Shown: positions 1-9,081, numbered from the stretch's first letter. The stretch is 64,000 nt of DNA from Hyphomicrobium_A sp963782555 (GCA_963782555.1 CAWAKB010000006.1:135288-199287); one strand, 5' to 3'. Numbers and translations are program-made. The notes: generated by a model from the letters alone, not told the origin.

Positions 1-124
1 CACCGACCAGCTTGCGGCTCTTGTCGCGACGCAATGAGCGCAGGTCGCGAACCATGCCGGTCCAGTCGTCAGCTGGGGCTGAGACAGCGGGCCTGCTCAG
101 AACGCCGCGCCGCTTGAAGATCAT
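1..124 (-). CDS. Hypothetical protein, N-terminal part, runs off the left edge
   Basis: An open frame of 41 codons starts at an ATG at 124 on the minus strand and is still open at the window edge. The visible peptide is basic (begins MIFKRRGVLSRPAV and continues with several Arg/Lys pairs) and has no signal peptide or motif that I recognise. It could be a real gene whose body lies to the left, or chance. No function is proposed. Confidence 0.35.
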   Translation of the reverse strand, partial: MIFKRRGVLSRPAVSAPADDWTGMVRDLRSLRRDKSRKLVG

Positions 125-252
125 GGCTGATGATGTTGCCGCTCAAGTCAGACGCCCGCTTCTGGCCCAAAGCTGCCAAATCCGCTTAGTTTGGAAGCAC
201 AGAAGCGGCCTCCGATCGCGGACAAAAAAATACGTTCGAATTGTCGGGTATA

Positions 253-723
253 TCAATCCGCAGGGATCTTGGTGACTTCCATCACGACGGGCGCGTGGTG
301 ATGGGCCGTATGAGCGGGAAATGGAAGGCCCCACACTAGGATGGTCTCACCGACATGTCCCTTCAGTTGCGCGTGTATCTTCGGGTCGTTTGAATAGATA
401 TGGAGCGTCTTCACTTCGAGCACCTTGTCGTCGGGATCTTTGGCATCGAGGCAGGTTGGCGAGAAGGGCGTGAGGATCAGTGCGGTTTCAGGTCGATCGG
501 CGGCGTCGTACGCTTCGAGGATCGATATGCTGCCCTCGATAGCCCGGGGCCCGGCACCATACATCATGCAATCACCAGCGGCAGCAGGCGTGCAAAGAAT
601 GACTGCTGCGAGAAAACAGGCTGCGCCTCGCAGCAGAAAATTGATCCAGAAGCTCACGCCGAGGCCAAGTTGTCCGCGCCAGTGGCGCAGGAGGTAGAAG
701 GATTTTCGCGACATGGCACTCAT
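253..723 (-). CDS. Secreted DUF4431-like protein
   Basis: 156 residues. The C-terminal two thirds resembles DUF4431: a beta-rich domain with a late HTAHHHAPVVMEV segment, which is the typical ending of that family. A hydrophobic stretch ending in TPAAAG (about residues 32-49) looks like a signal peptide, so the mature protein is probably periplasmic. It is preceded by a segment FYLLRHWRGQLGL...SFWINFLL (about residues 9-30), which looks like the amphipathic start found in unrelated small membrane proteins, so the N-terminus may be a fusion or the real start may be internal. It lies 21 bases downstream of the membrane gene at 745-1494 on the same strand, so the two probably form an operon. Function unknown. 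Confidence 0.6.
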   Translation of the reverse strand: MSAMSRKSFYLLRHWRGQLGLGVSFWINFLLRGAACFLAAVILCTPAAAGDCMMYGAGPRAIEGSISILEAYDAADRPETALILTPFSPTCLDAKDPDDKVLEVKTLHIYSNDPKIHAQLKGHVGETILVWGLPFPAHTAHHHAPVVMEVTKIPAD

Positions 724-744
724 TCACGATCCATTGTCAGGCAA

Positions 745-1494
745 TCAATGCAGGGATGCCCTGATCATAAGCGCGAGCACTACCATCGCAATTGCGAGCG
801 ATCCCGTCGCCGCTGCGTGCCTCCAGATGCGCATTTGCCGCGCAAGTGGCAGCGACGGCGCCGCCCAATCAGGAGCGTGTGCGCCCCACACAGCCAGAAA
901 ACCACCGCCACCCTCCACCATGCCGAGATCGCGTAACGGGACATTGGCGCGCTCCACGATTGCGGCCGCGATGGTTCCATACATCGGCGTTTCGAGCGGC
1001 GTCGCGATCGCGCGATCCTCAAACAGGAAAATCCGATTGCCCCGCTTCAGGCTCAGCACATAGGGGCGCTGCATGATTTCCATGCCAAGCGAAGGGAAGG
1101 CTTCGAGGCGGGTTTCCACCGCCTCGATGTCTCTGTAGGGAATGGTCATATGTTGCGCGACGGGTCGGTAAATCAGCGACCGTCCAGCCGGCAGATCGAG
1201 CACCATGCGGTCTTCGAGAAGCGCAACGCGCAATCCCCATCGTCCCAGGAGATCCCGCAGCACATGGCCGTCGAGCGCAGCCATCAATATCCCCACTGCC
1301 GCCACGAATGCTCCCAGCCCCCATGACCCTGCAAAGAGAAGCAAGATTGCAAAGCAGATCATGAGAGCGGATATGGCGGTGAGGAACAGAGTGCCGAATA
1401 ATGAAAAATAGCGCATCCAGGCGGGCGTGCGGAAGATCGCGGACTTAATGACCCTCAGAGGATCGGAGGAGGGCAATGTGGCCGGCACCGTCAA
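745..1494 (-). CDS. Integral membrane protein of unknown function
   Basis: 249 residues. Two close hydrophobic segments (about 28-50 and 53-75) are followed by a soluble beta-rich part (about 85-195) with a PH-like pattern (LIYRP, IPYRDIEAVETR, LSLKRGNRIFLFED), and a last hydrophobic segment at about 228-248. This layout is seen in membrane-anchored PH-domain proteins, but I cannot name a family. It is the first gene of an apparent two-gene unit with the DUF4431-like gene. It begins next to a dispersed repeat (1615-1719). Confidence 0.6.
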   Translation of the reverse strand: MTVPATLPSSDPLRVIKSAIFRTPAWMRYFSLFGTLFLTAISALMICFAILLLFAGSWGLGAFVAAVGILMAALDGHVLRDLLGRWGLRVALLEDRMVLDLPAGRSLIYRPVAQHMTIPYRDIEAVETRLEAFPSLGMEIMQRPYVLSLKRGNRIFLFEDRAIATPLETPMYGTIAAAIVERANVPLRDLGMVEGGGGFLAVWGAHAPDWAAPSLPLARQMRIWRHAAATGSLAIAMVVLALMIRASLH

Positions 1495-1614
1495 ATGAAT
1501 ATCTCCCGCAAGAGGCCACCAACAAGACCATACTACTTTGAACGAATTTCACGCCCCGTCCAATATCGGGGTCTCGATCGCCGGGCGGCGCCTGTTCGGC
1601 ATCCACGATCTTTT

Positions 1615-1719
1615 TCCGCTGTGGCCCATCTTGCCCGTTCGTTGCAACGTACTAATTCGTCGGCTGTTGGCGGTAGACCGGCCGTGCCGCGGACATCCGC
1701 CGGACGGAAGAGGTTGACC
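1615..1719. repeat. Dispersed repeat family A, copy 1
   Basis: Non-coding stretch that shares an ordered set of blocks with copies at 26941-27060, 47304-47414 and 62520-62632: TGGCCC.TCTTGCCCGTTCG near the left end, GTCGGCTG in the middle, and CCGCGGACATCC followed by GGACGGAAGAGGTTGACC at the right end. This copy and the one at 47304 share the block TAGACCGGCCGTGCCGCGGA. All copies have the same orientation and lie between genes. Confidence 0.7.
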
Positions 1720-1781
1720 TTCGTGCCCAAAACTGGCCGGCAGGTAGCATTACGATTTCCCAGGCGTGATCCGGCTTGCAC

Positions 1782-2279
1782 TCAGAATCCGCAGCCGGCG
1801 GCCAGACTCTTCAACGCTGCCTGCAGGCCATCGGTCGGGAACTGACCCTGCTGGACGATTTTGCCATCGGCCTGCATGCCGGCGGCGACCGGCTGGCGCG
1901 CCTTGCCGAGATCGTTGATGAGAGAAGGTGTGACGGCGGTGACAAAGATCAGCCGGCCGTCCTTCTGATAGGCATCATCGGCGTCCAGAGGTACCACGCC
2001 GACCCCGTCGAGGCGGATGAGGACGGTCGGCTTGCTCCCTTTCAGCCTCTCGAGTTCCGGCTCGGACACAGTCTGCGCTGCGGAATAGAACAAGTCGCGC
2101 CGCTTGGAGTTGCAGGCGAATTCCAGCCGGTCGTCACCCTTTTCGGCAAAGGCGAACGCGCGATGGACATTCTGATCGCCGTCTCCGGGCGCCACATAGT
2201 GCCATTCGGCAAGAACTGGCTCGGTGGCGAGGATGAGGATGATGGAGGCGAGTGACGGCAGTAGGCCGCGGATCGGCAT
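1782..2279 (-). CDS. Secreted hypothetical protein
   Basis: 165 residues with a clear signal peptide (MPIRGLLPSLASIILILATEP, cleavage probably after VLA, about residue 24). The mature part has a single pair of cysteines (EFACNSK and the C-terminal AAGCGF) that could form a disulphide, and mixed alpha/beta character. No family recognised. It stands alone between a repeat and a pseudogene. Probably periplasmic. Confidence 0.6.
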   Translation of the reverse strand: MPIRGLLPSLASIILILATEPVLAEWHYVAPGDGDQNVHRAFAFAEKGDDRLEFACNSKRRDLFYSAAQTVSEPELERLKGSKPTVLIRLDGVGVVPLDADDAYQKDGRLIFVTAVTPSLINDLGKARQPVAAGMQADGKIVQQGQFPTDGLQAALKSLAAGCGF

Positions 2280-2364
2280 ATTGTCTGCCCCTTCTCAAAT
2301 TCTGTCGCCGGATCAAAGCGTAAGCGCGGCGCGCGCCGCGGTCAAGTCAACCACGCCATGTCTG

Positions 2365-2890
2365 GAATTAGCCGATTGTGTTGCAGACCTGGCTGGTCAT
2401 GGAATTCAGCGTCTCTTCAGCCTCGTACCCGCTCGTGCTACCGAGATGGCCTTCAGCCGCGTAGCCGAAGGCGTTGTAGAACGACTTATCGTGGCCGTTG
2501 CCACCCCCACCCACATCGTTCTCACCATCGGTTAGGATTACGAGGGCTTTGACTACCTTGTCTTCGTTGTAGGCGGCGCCTTCGGTGAATGGCTCTCCCG
2601 GCGAGAGCACCCGCCCCCATCCCCATCCCCATAGCAGCCCGGGCCGGGATCACCGTACTGCCGCTCGGTTGAAGGTCTGCGATGGCGGAGATGACTTGTC
2701 CTTGGTTGTTGGTGAGCGGCGTCAATGCCCGCACGGACAGTTAAAGTCGGGGTCCACTTGCCGGTATAGCGTTGGCACTGCTGGGATTGGGCCACCCTAG
2801 CCCCAACTACCCGGCCGCCCCAGCCAGCCGAACCGCAACCGCCGTCATCCAGATAGTTGTTGGCATAGAAGCCGTTGTCGGGCTCGTGGG
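2365..2890 (-). pseudogene. TadG-like VWA-domain gene, C-terminal remnant with frameshifts
   Basis: Three overlapping minus-strand frames together spell the end of a TadG/TadE-associated von Willebrand A protein: PDNGFYANNYL (about 2850), YTGKWTP (about 2760), then ALTPLTNNQGQVISAI (about 2700), STVIPA with a WGWGWG-type stretch at a run of CATCCC repeats (about 2630), LSPGEPFTEGAAYNEDK and ALVILTDGEN (about 2540), ending in SQVCNTIG at a TAA (2368). At least two frameshifts (about 2740 and about 2630) break it, and the N-terminal half including the membrane anchor is absent. In intact homologues this protein belongs to Flp pilus loci, but no other tad genes are visible here. Confidence 0.75.
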
Positions 2891-3026
2891 GCGCTGAACG
2901 CGCTCCTCATTCCAAGACAAGCGCAATGCCCCGCATTGTCGTGCCGCCCTGAATGTGTACTATTGCCGCCGCTGAGGCCGCAGTATTTGCGCGATGCATC
3001 GAACCGTTTGCTGAAAAATTTCCGGC

Positions 3027-3443
3027 ATGAAGCACATAGTTATCTATTCGCCAAATCAGGTATTTGCGGGCGCGTTTCTCGGCGGTCCGATCGCCGCAGC
3101 TTATCTGGTGTGGAAGAACTTCAAGGCGCTTGGTAAAGAATCGCTCGCGCGGCAAACCATCCTCTGGGGCTCGGTCCTGGTATTGGCGACGGTTGCCATC
3201 TTGCCGTTTCTTCCCGAAAAACTCCCCCATGCCGTACTGCCCGCGATTTTCGGCGGCCCGGCATTGGCCATCGCCAGTCAATTTCAGATGAAGAAGCAGG
3301 CAATTCGGGAGTCAAACGAGTACGGATTCGCCTCGTTTTGGCGCGTCGCTGCGGTCGTGGTGCTTTCTCTTATCGCTATTTTTGTCCTGATCATCGCTTT
3401 TTTGCTCATTCTCTGGGCTCTTGGGCTGATGAAGTTAAATTGA
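3027..3443 (+). CDS. Small integral membrane protein, unknown
   Basis: 138 residues with four predicted membrane segments (about 10-27, 45-62, 67-85 and 105-133). The N-terminus MKHIVIYSPNQVFAGAF and the pattern of a short soluble linker QFQMKKQAIRESNEYG before the last helix suggest a small inner-membrane protein. No family is recognised. It has no close neighbour on the same strand and only a weak ribosome binding site. Confidence 0.55.
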   Translation: MKHIVIYSPNQVFAGAFLGGPIAAAYLVWKNFKALGKESLARQTILWGSVLVLATVAILPFLPEKLPHAVLPAIFGGPALAIASQFQMKKQAIRESNEYGFASFWRVAAVVVLSLIAIFVLIIAFLLILWALGLMKLN

Positions 3444-3754
3444 TGCGTTTTCTTGGCGCGGACCGACTGTTAAGCGGACTGGAAAAAATCCAGCTCGGCT
3501 TAAGCCCCATCTCCGACCCTGGTTGGGTTTCGAGGCAACCCTGACACCGGTCCCACGTGTTGGCCGATCGATGTCTGCTTCTGGCCCTTTGCGGGCGAAA
3601 CCGAACTCCGCGTCGTGGTCCGCTATCGAGGCCTGAACGCATGGGCGGATCAGTGACTGGGACGTCCGCTGCTGACCCGAAGCGCTCATTCAGGCGGTGT
3701 AGAAGATCGTCGGGTCGCTTTTCCCAAGCTTCATTTATTGAGATCGATGTCGAT
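3444..3754. other. Intergenic region without a gene
   Basis: No convincing gene on either strand. It contains a degenerate GTCTGCTTCTGGCC element near 3570 of a kind that recurs in other gaps of this window (near 150 and near 30900), so it is probably built of repeat debris. Confidence 0.4.
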
Positions 3755-4765
3755 CTAACCACTTCGGAAGAGCTCGCGAAGTGCTGCCACGAAGCGCGCG
3801 TTATCCTCGGGAAGCGCTGTGGTAATCCGCATGAAGCCTGGTCCAAGGTGGATATCATTGAGCGGCTTCACGAGAATGCCGCGCTCTTTGAGACTATGCG
3901 CGAGCAGGCCTGCGTCGTGTGGGGCAAAGTCTGCCAGAAAGAAGTAGGTCTCGGTCGGGTATGTGCGTATGTGCAAAGATCGCAGCTCACCGGCGAGTTC
4001 CCGTGTCCACGCCTTTAGCTTTGCATTACGCGCGATAATCTTGTGCTCGTTGCGCAGTGTGGCGATCGCCGCAGCCTCACTTGGCCGGGCGAGCGGGTAA
4101 GCGTCATTGTGATCGTTGAGGTCATCGGCGATTGCTTGCGGCAGGACCGCATAGCCGACGCGAAACCCCGCCAAGCTGTGCGCCTTGGAGAAAGTTCGTG
4201 TGACGAGAAGATTGGTATGATGAGGGACCAGATGCGCCACGCTCGCGCCAGCGACGCCAATGAAGGCTTCATCGACCAGAAATAGCACATCAGGATGGCG
4301 CACGAGCAGCTTAGGCAAGACATCCACATTGGAGGCCAGACCGTTGGGATTATTCGGGTTGACGATCGTGACAAGCGTTGTCCCGCCAGGAATCTTCAAT
4401 TCATTTAGATCGAAACGGAAGTCTCCCTCGGGGCGAAGTCTGGTTTCCGTATAATGCTGGGCAATCTCGGGAAACAATGCGTAGGTGGGCGTTAATAGAT
4501 GAACGTGCTGCCCAAAACGATCGAAGATCTGGCGCAGGATGAGCTCGGAACCTGCATTGATATGAATAAGACGCTCCGGGACACTTAGCGTTTGAGCGAG
4601 TAAGCTCCGCAGCGGCGCCGAGTGAGCCTCCGTATAGTAATTGCTGCGAGGCAGCTCCGCACAGGCCGCTTCGATTGCCTCATCGAGCGGCGGCAACGGG
4701 TTCTCGCACAGGAGGAGCTTGATTCCGCTGAAGGCCCCGCCGCCCTTCTCAAGTCTCGAGCTCAT
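3755..4765 (-). CDS. PLP-dependent aminotransferase, histidinol-phosphate aminotransferase-like
   Basis: 336 residues if the ATG at 4765 (MSSRLEKGGG) is used; the frame stays open farther upstream, but those starts would run into the divergent gene at 4914. The protein shows the fold-type I aminotransferase signature: substrate-binding N-terminal part, NPNNPNG (about residue 165), an Asp of VDEAF (about 193), and the PLP lysine in TRTFSKAHSLAGFRVG (about 218). The C-terminal small domain ends with GFMRITTALPEDN. It belongs to the class I/II branch that holds HisC and CobD; whether the substrate is histidinol phosphate or another amino acid cannot be told. Not in an amino acid operon here. Confidence 0.8.
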   Translation of the reverse strand: MSSRLEKGGGAFSGIKLLLCENPLPPLDEAIEAACAELPRSNYYTEAHSAPLRSLLAQTLSVPERLIHINAGSELILRQIFDRFGQHVHLLTPTYALFPEIAQHYTETRLRPEGDFRFDLNELKIPGGTTLVTIVNPNNPNGLASNVDVLPKLLVRHPDVLFLVDEAFIGVAGASVAHLVPHHTNLLVTRTFSKAHSLAGFRVGYAVLPQAIADDLNDHNDAYPLARPSEAAAIATLRNEHKIIARNAKLKAWTRELAGELRSLHIRTYPTETYFFLADFAPHDAGLLAHSLKERGILVKPLNDIHLGPGFMRITTALPEDNARFVAALRELFRSG

Positions 4766-4913
4766 CGGCACGATCCTATTTTGAGAAAGCCATACTGCTG
4801 CGCCATCTCGCGTCAAACATAGTCCCAGAGGCGCCTTCAAGTGCTTGAGGTACATCAATGTTGGCCAGACCAGGATGGGCTGAGAATATCTCGTCAACCT
4901 GGGAGGAAGCTGA

Positions 4914-5477
4914 ATGCCAAACGAAAAAGAAGGCGCCGTACGCGAAGCAGTTGGGGTATTCGACAACGCTGACTCATTGCAGGCTGCGATTGACGAGCTG
5001 ATGAGTTCGGGCTTCGACCGCGCCGAGCTGAGCCTGCTCGCAAGCGAGGACGCCGTCGAGGCCAAGCTCGGCCACATCTATCGCAAGGCCAGCGAGCTCG
5101 AGGATGACGTTGTGATTCCCAGGGCTGCCTACGTCTCTACTGAAGCGGTTGGAGATGCGGAGGGTGCTGTCATCGGCGGCTTAATGTACGTTGGAGCGGG
5201 CGTGCTGATGGGGCCCGTAGCCTTTGCAGGAGGATCGCTCGTTGCCGTCATGGCGGCCGCAGCAGCAGGCGTCGGAGGTGGCGCTCTGATCGGCTCGGCC
5301 CTCGCCAAGTGGGTCGGCGATCACCATGCGCATTATCTTCAGGAGCAGCTGGATCACGGAGGCCTGCTCCTCTGGGTACGCACTTGGGATGCCGACGACG
5401 AAAAGCGCGCCGTCAAGATCCTAACGCAACACTCCGGCCGAGACGTGCACGTTCATACGTTGCCGGCATCAGCGTAG
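4914..5477 (+). CDS. Stress-type membrane protein with glycine-rich central segment
   Basis: 187 residues. The N-terminal part (REAVGVFDNADSLQAAIDEL) has the ferredoxin-like look of the general stress protein 17M type; the centre (about 85-130) is a Gly/Ala-rich double membrane segment, and the C-terminal part resumes a soluble alpha/beta domain ending in HVHTL. Similar proteins are common in alphaproteobacterial stress islands. It lies directly upstream of dps, same strand, 80 bases apart, so co-expression under stress is plausible. Good Shine-Dalgarno (GGGAGGAAG) ahead of the ATG. Confidence 0.65.
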   Translation: MPNEKEGAVREAVGVFDNADSLQAAIDELMSSGFDRAELSLLASEDAVEAKLGHIYRKASELEDDVVIPRAAYVSTEAVGDAEGAVIGGLMYVGAGVLMGPVAFAGGSLVAVMAAAAAGVGGGALIGSALAKWVGDHHAHYLQEQLDHGGLLLWVRTWDADDEKRAVKILTQHSGRDVHVHTLPASA

Positions 5478-5557
5478 CCATCGAAGGTATCGGTTCTCTC
5501 TTTCTTAAACCGTCGCAGAAGCGCTAGCATGCCAGCTCATCACTTGAGGGTAATCCG

Positions 5558-6010
5558 ATGACCAAGAGCAATGCCAGCAAGGCATCATCTGACGCCCTTT
5601 GCCGGGTTCTTGCCGACACGTACATCCTCTATCTGAAGACTCATAACTTCCATTGGAACGTCGAGGGTCCAAAGTTCCGCAATCTCCATAAGATGTTCGA
5701 AGAGCAGTATAATGATCTTTGGCAATCACTCGACGATATCGCGGAGCGGATTCGTGCCCTCGGATACTATGCGCCGGGGACCTACGCGAAGCTGCGGGCC
5801 CTGGCGAGGGTCCGTGAGAACGAGGACATCCCGGCCGAGGATGATATGCTGAAGGAACTGATTGCTGATAACGAGACAACGGCCAATACAATTCAGACCG
5901 CGCTCAAGGTCGCGCAGGATGCCGGTGACGAGCCATCGGCAGGACTGTTGACCGACCGACTGACCACGCTCGAGAAGCAATTATGGATGATGCGAAGCAT
6001 GTCCAAATGA
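5558..6010 (+). CDS. dps: Dps family ferritin-like DNA-protection protein
   Basis: 150 residues, the normal length for Dps. The ferroxidase site is visible: THNFHWNVEGP (His and Trp of helix A) and LDDIAERIRALG (Asp and Glu of helix B). Dps forms a 12-subunit shell that oxidises ferrous iron with peroxide and shields DNA in starved or stressed cells. It follows the glycine-rich stress protein and precedes a small coiled-coil protein on the same strand, which suggests a stress-induced group. The N-terminal tail is short (KSNASKASSD) and weakly basic. Confidence 0.93.
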   Translation: MTKSNASKASSDALCRVLADTYILYLKTHNFHWNVEGPKFRNLHKMFEEQYNDLWQSLDDIAERIRALGYYAPGTYAKLRALARVRENEDIPAEDDMLKELIADNETTANTIQTALKVAQDAGDEPSAGLLTDRLTTLEKQLWMMRSMSK

Positions 6011-6064
6011 TCTCCTGACCCGGAAGAGGCGCAGCGTCAACACAGTCAGCGAGGCGTGAAGAAA

Positions 6065-6382
6065 ATGGACGACAGCAACACGCAAGCCCACACCGACCAT
6101 CTGCGTTGGGAGCAGGAGCACTTGCAGTGGAGCGCCGATCACACGCGCGCGCTCGCCATACTGCGCCGCGTCGAGGCGCACCTTCTTTCCCATGAGGCGG
6201 AAATCGTCGCTCATAGGGCGGAGATCGTGCGCCATGAGGAGGCGTTAGAGCATGGCGGCGCCCACGGACCGGCTCCATCGCCTGAAGAGCACGAAACCCT
6301 GGGGGCCAGGCATGCTTCCGCCGCAAGCAATCACTCGAAGCTGATGGAGGCCATCTTCGCGCTGGACAAGGTCCTCGAGTGA
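6065..6382 (+). CDS. Small coiled-coil protein, unknown
   Basis: 105 residues from the ATG at 6065 (a GTG nine bases upstream is an alternative). It is rich in His, Glu and Ala with heptad-like repeats (LLSHEAEIVAHRAEIVRHEE), so it is likely a helical or coiled-coil cytoplasmic protein. No family recognised. It follows dps by 54 bases and may be transcribed with it. Confidence 0.6.
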   Translation: MDDSNTQAHTDHLRWEQEHLQWSADHTRALAILRRVEAHLLSHEAEIVAHRAEIVRHEEALEHGGAHGPAPSPEEHETLGARHASAASNHSKLMEAIFALDKVLE

Positions 6383-6411
6383 TCGGAAAGGGCGCGAGCC
6401 GCAAGGGCCTT

Positions 6412-7011
6412 TCACTCAAGGCATTTCTTCTCAAATGCCTTCGCCTGCTCAGGTTTCGGGTCCCGCAGCTTGGCATCGGGGCGAACCGCGCTGAGAGCGC
6501 CTTGCGAGCGCGCTCTTAGATAGGCGTAGATGTCGTCAATGTAGCACATGACGCTCTTATTGCTGCCGAGGTCGGGCATAACGAAGTCGCCCTTGGGTTT
6601 CTTGCCAACGTGCCCTTGGGCGACCATGTCAACGAAACGAGCGTAATTCATCGTCTTCAGCGCGTTGACAAGCTCAGGTCCGTAGTTCGACCCATGCGCA
6701 GATGGCCCGTGGCACGCCGCGCACCCTCCAACATCGTTGTAGCGTTTGAAACCTGAATACGTGTACCAGTCGAGGCCGCCATTCGACCTGATGTGGTAGG
6801 TGATTGTGCCATCGGGGAGCACCCACTTTCCATCTTGCTCCTTCGCGCCCTTCTGCGTCTTGGAGCCATCCGCAAGCGTCACCATCGGAGCGATGACGGA
6901 TTCGCCCTGGGCACTTCCCGGTCGGGCGACCCAATCGAAGGCGATTGCAACGACCAGCAAAGAGCATCCGATCTGTCGTACACATACCGCTTGCCAGCTT
7001 TGCCCTTGCAT
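6412..7011 (-). CDS. c-type cytochrome of the methanol-metabolism-related four-cysteine type
   Basis: 199 residues from the ATG at 7011, preceded by AAAGGAGG 11 bases upstream. A signal peptide (about 1-37, ending ARPGSAQ) sends it to the periplasm. One haem site is present, CAACHG (about residue 115), and two further cysteines (VMCYID and the C-terminal KKCLE) complete the four-cysteine pattern of the methanol-metabolism cytochrome family; YHIRSNGGLDWYTYSGFKRY is also typical. Such proteins usually take electrons from PQQ-dependent alcohol dehydrogenases. No dehydrogenase gene is adjacent, but a pqqA lies at the far end of the window. Confidence 0.82.
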   Translation of the reverse strand: MQGQSWQAVCVRQIGCSLLVVAIAFDWVARPGSAQGESVIAPMVTLADGSKTQKGAKEQDGKWVLPDGTITYHIRSNGGLDWYTYSGFKRYNDVGGCAACHGPSAHGSNYGPELVNALKTMNYARFVDMVAQGHVGKKPKGDFVMPDLGSNKSVMCYIDDIYAYLRARSQGALSAVRPDAKLRDPKPEQAKAFEKKCLE

Positions 7012-7243
7012 AGGAGATGCATCCTCCTTTGAAAGCTTTCCAGCCAGCGCATGACCGGCAGCAGTGTCGCGGACACCGCCGGCCCAGGTTAGAGGCACTC
7101 ACTTTCCTGGCCGGAGCTGGTCGGACCTTGACCTAGCGCAATATATTATTGCCTGTAATCTGGCCGACGAAGCATGCAGCCCGACGCGATACCTGTTCAT
7201 CCCTCAAGGTTAGTCCGACGACCTCAAAAAGGAGGAATCTCGC

Positions 7244-7411
7244 ATGGCCAACAACGACGGTTTTGCCAAGGAACTGAACGAACTTATCACGCGCTACATC
7301 AGCAAGGGGACCGATCCCGAGGAAATCGTCAACGAATTGATACGAGAAGCAAACCTCGTATTTGGTCGCCATAATCTCGAAATCTATTTGGTCGCGCAGA
7401 AAATGAACTAG
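7244..7411 (+). CDS. Small hypothetical protein (55 residues)
   Basis: 55 residues, preceded by a strong Shine-Dalgarno (AAAAAGGAGGAATCTCGC before the ATG). The sequence (MANNDGFAKELNELITRY...NLEIYLVAQKMN) is helical and looks like a compact cytoplasmic protein. It lies in a gap between the cytochrome and a pseudogene. The strong ribosome site and ordinary composition support a real gene; the function is unknown. Confidence 0.6.
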   Translation: MANNDGFAKELNELITRYISKGTDPEEIVNELIREANLVFGRHNLEIYLVAQKMN

Positions 7412-7774
7412 CCCGAGGACAGGCGAGAACCGCGGAGATGGCCGGTCGGAGACACGCGACAGCAACATAAAACAGGGCGCCGGCCGAGGAGCCTTGCGCC
7501 CTGACTTTGCCACGGCGCTTGACGGGAGCGCCTCATCCCGAGGGAAGGATGATCGTGGCGTATGGTATTTCTGCCAGAGTGGCGCGCCGGCGGCATCGAT
7601 CGCAGCCAACAGCGCGCGTCGCGCCCTGCCGCCGGCGCCCCCCTACTGCAGCAACGCGGCCCCATGTCCGTTTATGGCCCTGAGCGGTCAAATCAACACA
7701 CGCGAAGTTTGTCCGGCTTGGTCGCAATAGCCGACGTGCGGCTGCCTTTCGGGACTCTCTGCTGTCGGGGTGTC

Positions 7775-7915
7775 TTACGCGACACCATGAGCGCGGAACC
7801 AGGCCAGCATGCGGGCCCACCCGTCCTTGGCTGCCTCGGGGCGATAGCTGGGGCGGTAGTCGGCGTTGAAGGCGCGCGGCGCGCGGCGCGCGCAAAACAG
7901 CACCTCATATGTCGG
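7775..7915 (-). pseudogene. Dienelactone hydrolase, C-terminal remnant
   Basis: The minus strand encodes PTYEVLF, AFNADYRPSYRPEAAKDGW and ARMLAWFRAHGVA before a TAA at 7775-7777. This is the usual C-terminal end of dienelactone hydrolase family proteins (catalytic-His region replaced: the expected GHGFNADYR reads PRAFNADYR). Only about 46 codons remain and the segment before them is low-complexity GCGC repeats, so it is a decayed fragment. Confidence 0.7.
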
Positions 7916-8013
7916 CGCTAGATTGAAATCCCAATTCCGCCGCGCTCTTTCTCAATGCTGCACGGTCTTAGGGAACGCGGGAATGCTCCTCGCAGTTCTG
8001 CAGGGGGAATGAG

Positions 8014-9081
8014 ATGAGCATGGCGTCAAAAGATAGATTACTCGCCCGCGTGTCGGAATGGTCGACGCTGGTGGTTCTCGCCGGCATCACCACGCTGCCG
8101 CTGCTGCCGCCGCAGCATAAGGGGCAGCCGGTTCATCACGCGCCGGCCGTGGCTGCGGCGCCGCCGCGCATCGAGACGCACGCGGCCGTGCCGCCCGCTC
8201 CCGCGGTGACACCGAGCCCCGCGCCGGCGGAGGTCGCGCCGAAGCCGGCGGCAACGCCGCAGACGAGCCCTGCCGCCGGGCCCGTTCCCGACGCCTGGAC
8301 CGATGCCGAGCAGGCCGCCGGTTTGCGCGGGTGTCTGCGCCTGCTGGCGCCCATCGCAGCCGAGGTCGAGCTGGATGAGCCGATCAAGAAGGGCCCCTGC
8401 GGAATGGCGGCGCCGGTGCTCTTGCACAGCGTCGGCACCACGGCGAAAGTCGAGTTTCATCCCGCGCCGGAGATGAGCTGCCGCCTGGCCGCGCGCTTGG
8501 CGCGCTGGATCGACACCGTGCTGCAACCCACTGCGCGCGAGGTGCTCGGCTCGCGTGTCACCCGCGTCATCGACGCCGGGTCATATTCCTGCCGCCACAT
8601 GTACTCCAACCCCAATCTGCCATTGAGCGAGCATGCGACCGGCAGCGCCGTCGACATCGCGGGCTTCGTCACCGCCGACGGGCGCACCATCCGCGTGGCG
8701 AAAGGCTGGGGGCCGACCGAGCGCGACATCGCCGCCGCGCAAAAGAAGGCTGCCGACGCCGCCAGGGTGGCGGCGCGGAAGAAGGACGAGAAATCCGCCA
8801 AGGGTGGCACCGAGACGGCGTCATCTGACAAGAAGAAGGCGCCCGATGAAGCCAAGGTCCACAAGGCGGGCTACAAATCCGAACACGGATCGGTGGCGGT
8901 CGTGCCCGCCGCCACCACGCTCACGGCCGCCAAGACGGTCGAGGCGGCTTTCCTGAAACGGCTGCACAGCGGCGCCTGCACCGAGTTCGGGACCGTGCTC
9001 GGCCCTGAGGCCAACGACGCCCACCGGGACCACTTCCACTTCGATGTGAAAGAGCGCAAACGACGCGGAATCTGCCACTAG
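8014..9081 (+). CDS. Extensin-like C-terminal domain protein
   Basis: 355 residues. An N-terminal hydrophobic segment (about 15-30) is followed by a Pro/Ala-rich linker (about 32-90), then the extensin-like C-terminal domain: LRGCLRLLAPIAAEVEL, KKGPCGMAAP, SCRLAARLARWID, SYSCRHMYSNP, LSEHATGSAVDIAGF. Conserved cysteines and the His/Asp of EHATGSAVDI match the alphaproteobacterial extensin family, thought to be periplasmic cell-wall-related peptidase-like proteins. A Lys/Ala-rich insertion (about 245-300) interrupts the domain before HRDHFHFD. The role is not established. Likely single gene, ahead of the pgsA-moa block. Confidence 0.8.
   Translation: MSMASKDRLLARVSEWSTLVVLAGITTLPLLPPQHKGQPVHHAPAVAAAPPRIETHAAVPPAPAVTPSPAPAEVAPKPAATPQTSPAAGPVPDAWTDAEQAAGLRGCLRLLAPIAAEVELDEPIKKGPCGMAAPVLLHSVGTTAKVEFHPAPEMSCRLAARLARWIDTVLQPTAREVLGSRVTRVIDAGSYSCRHMYSNPNLPLSEHATGSAVDIAGFVTADGRTIRVAKGWGPTERDIAAAQKKAADAARVAARKKDEKSAKGGTETASSDKKKAPDEAKVHKAGYKSEHGSVAVVPAATTLTAAKTVEAAFLKRLHSGACTEFGTVLGPEANDAHRDHFHFDVKERKRRGICH

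Noticed and set aside
7533..7895. 120-codon minus frame and the 119-codon plus frame
   Set aside because: Both are shadows around the dienelactone hydrolase remnant, whose true frame is different.
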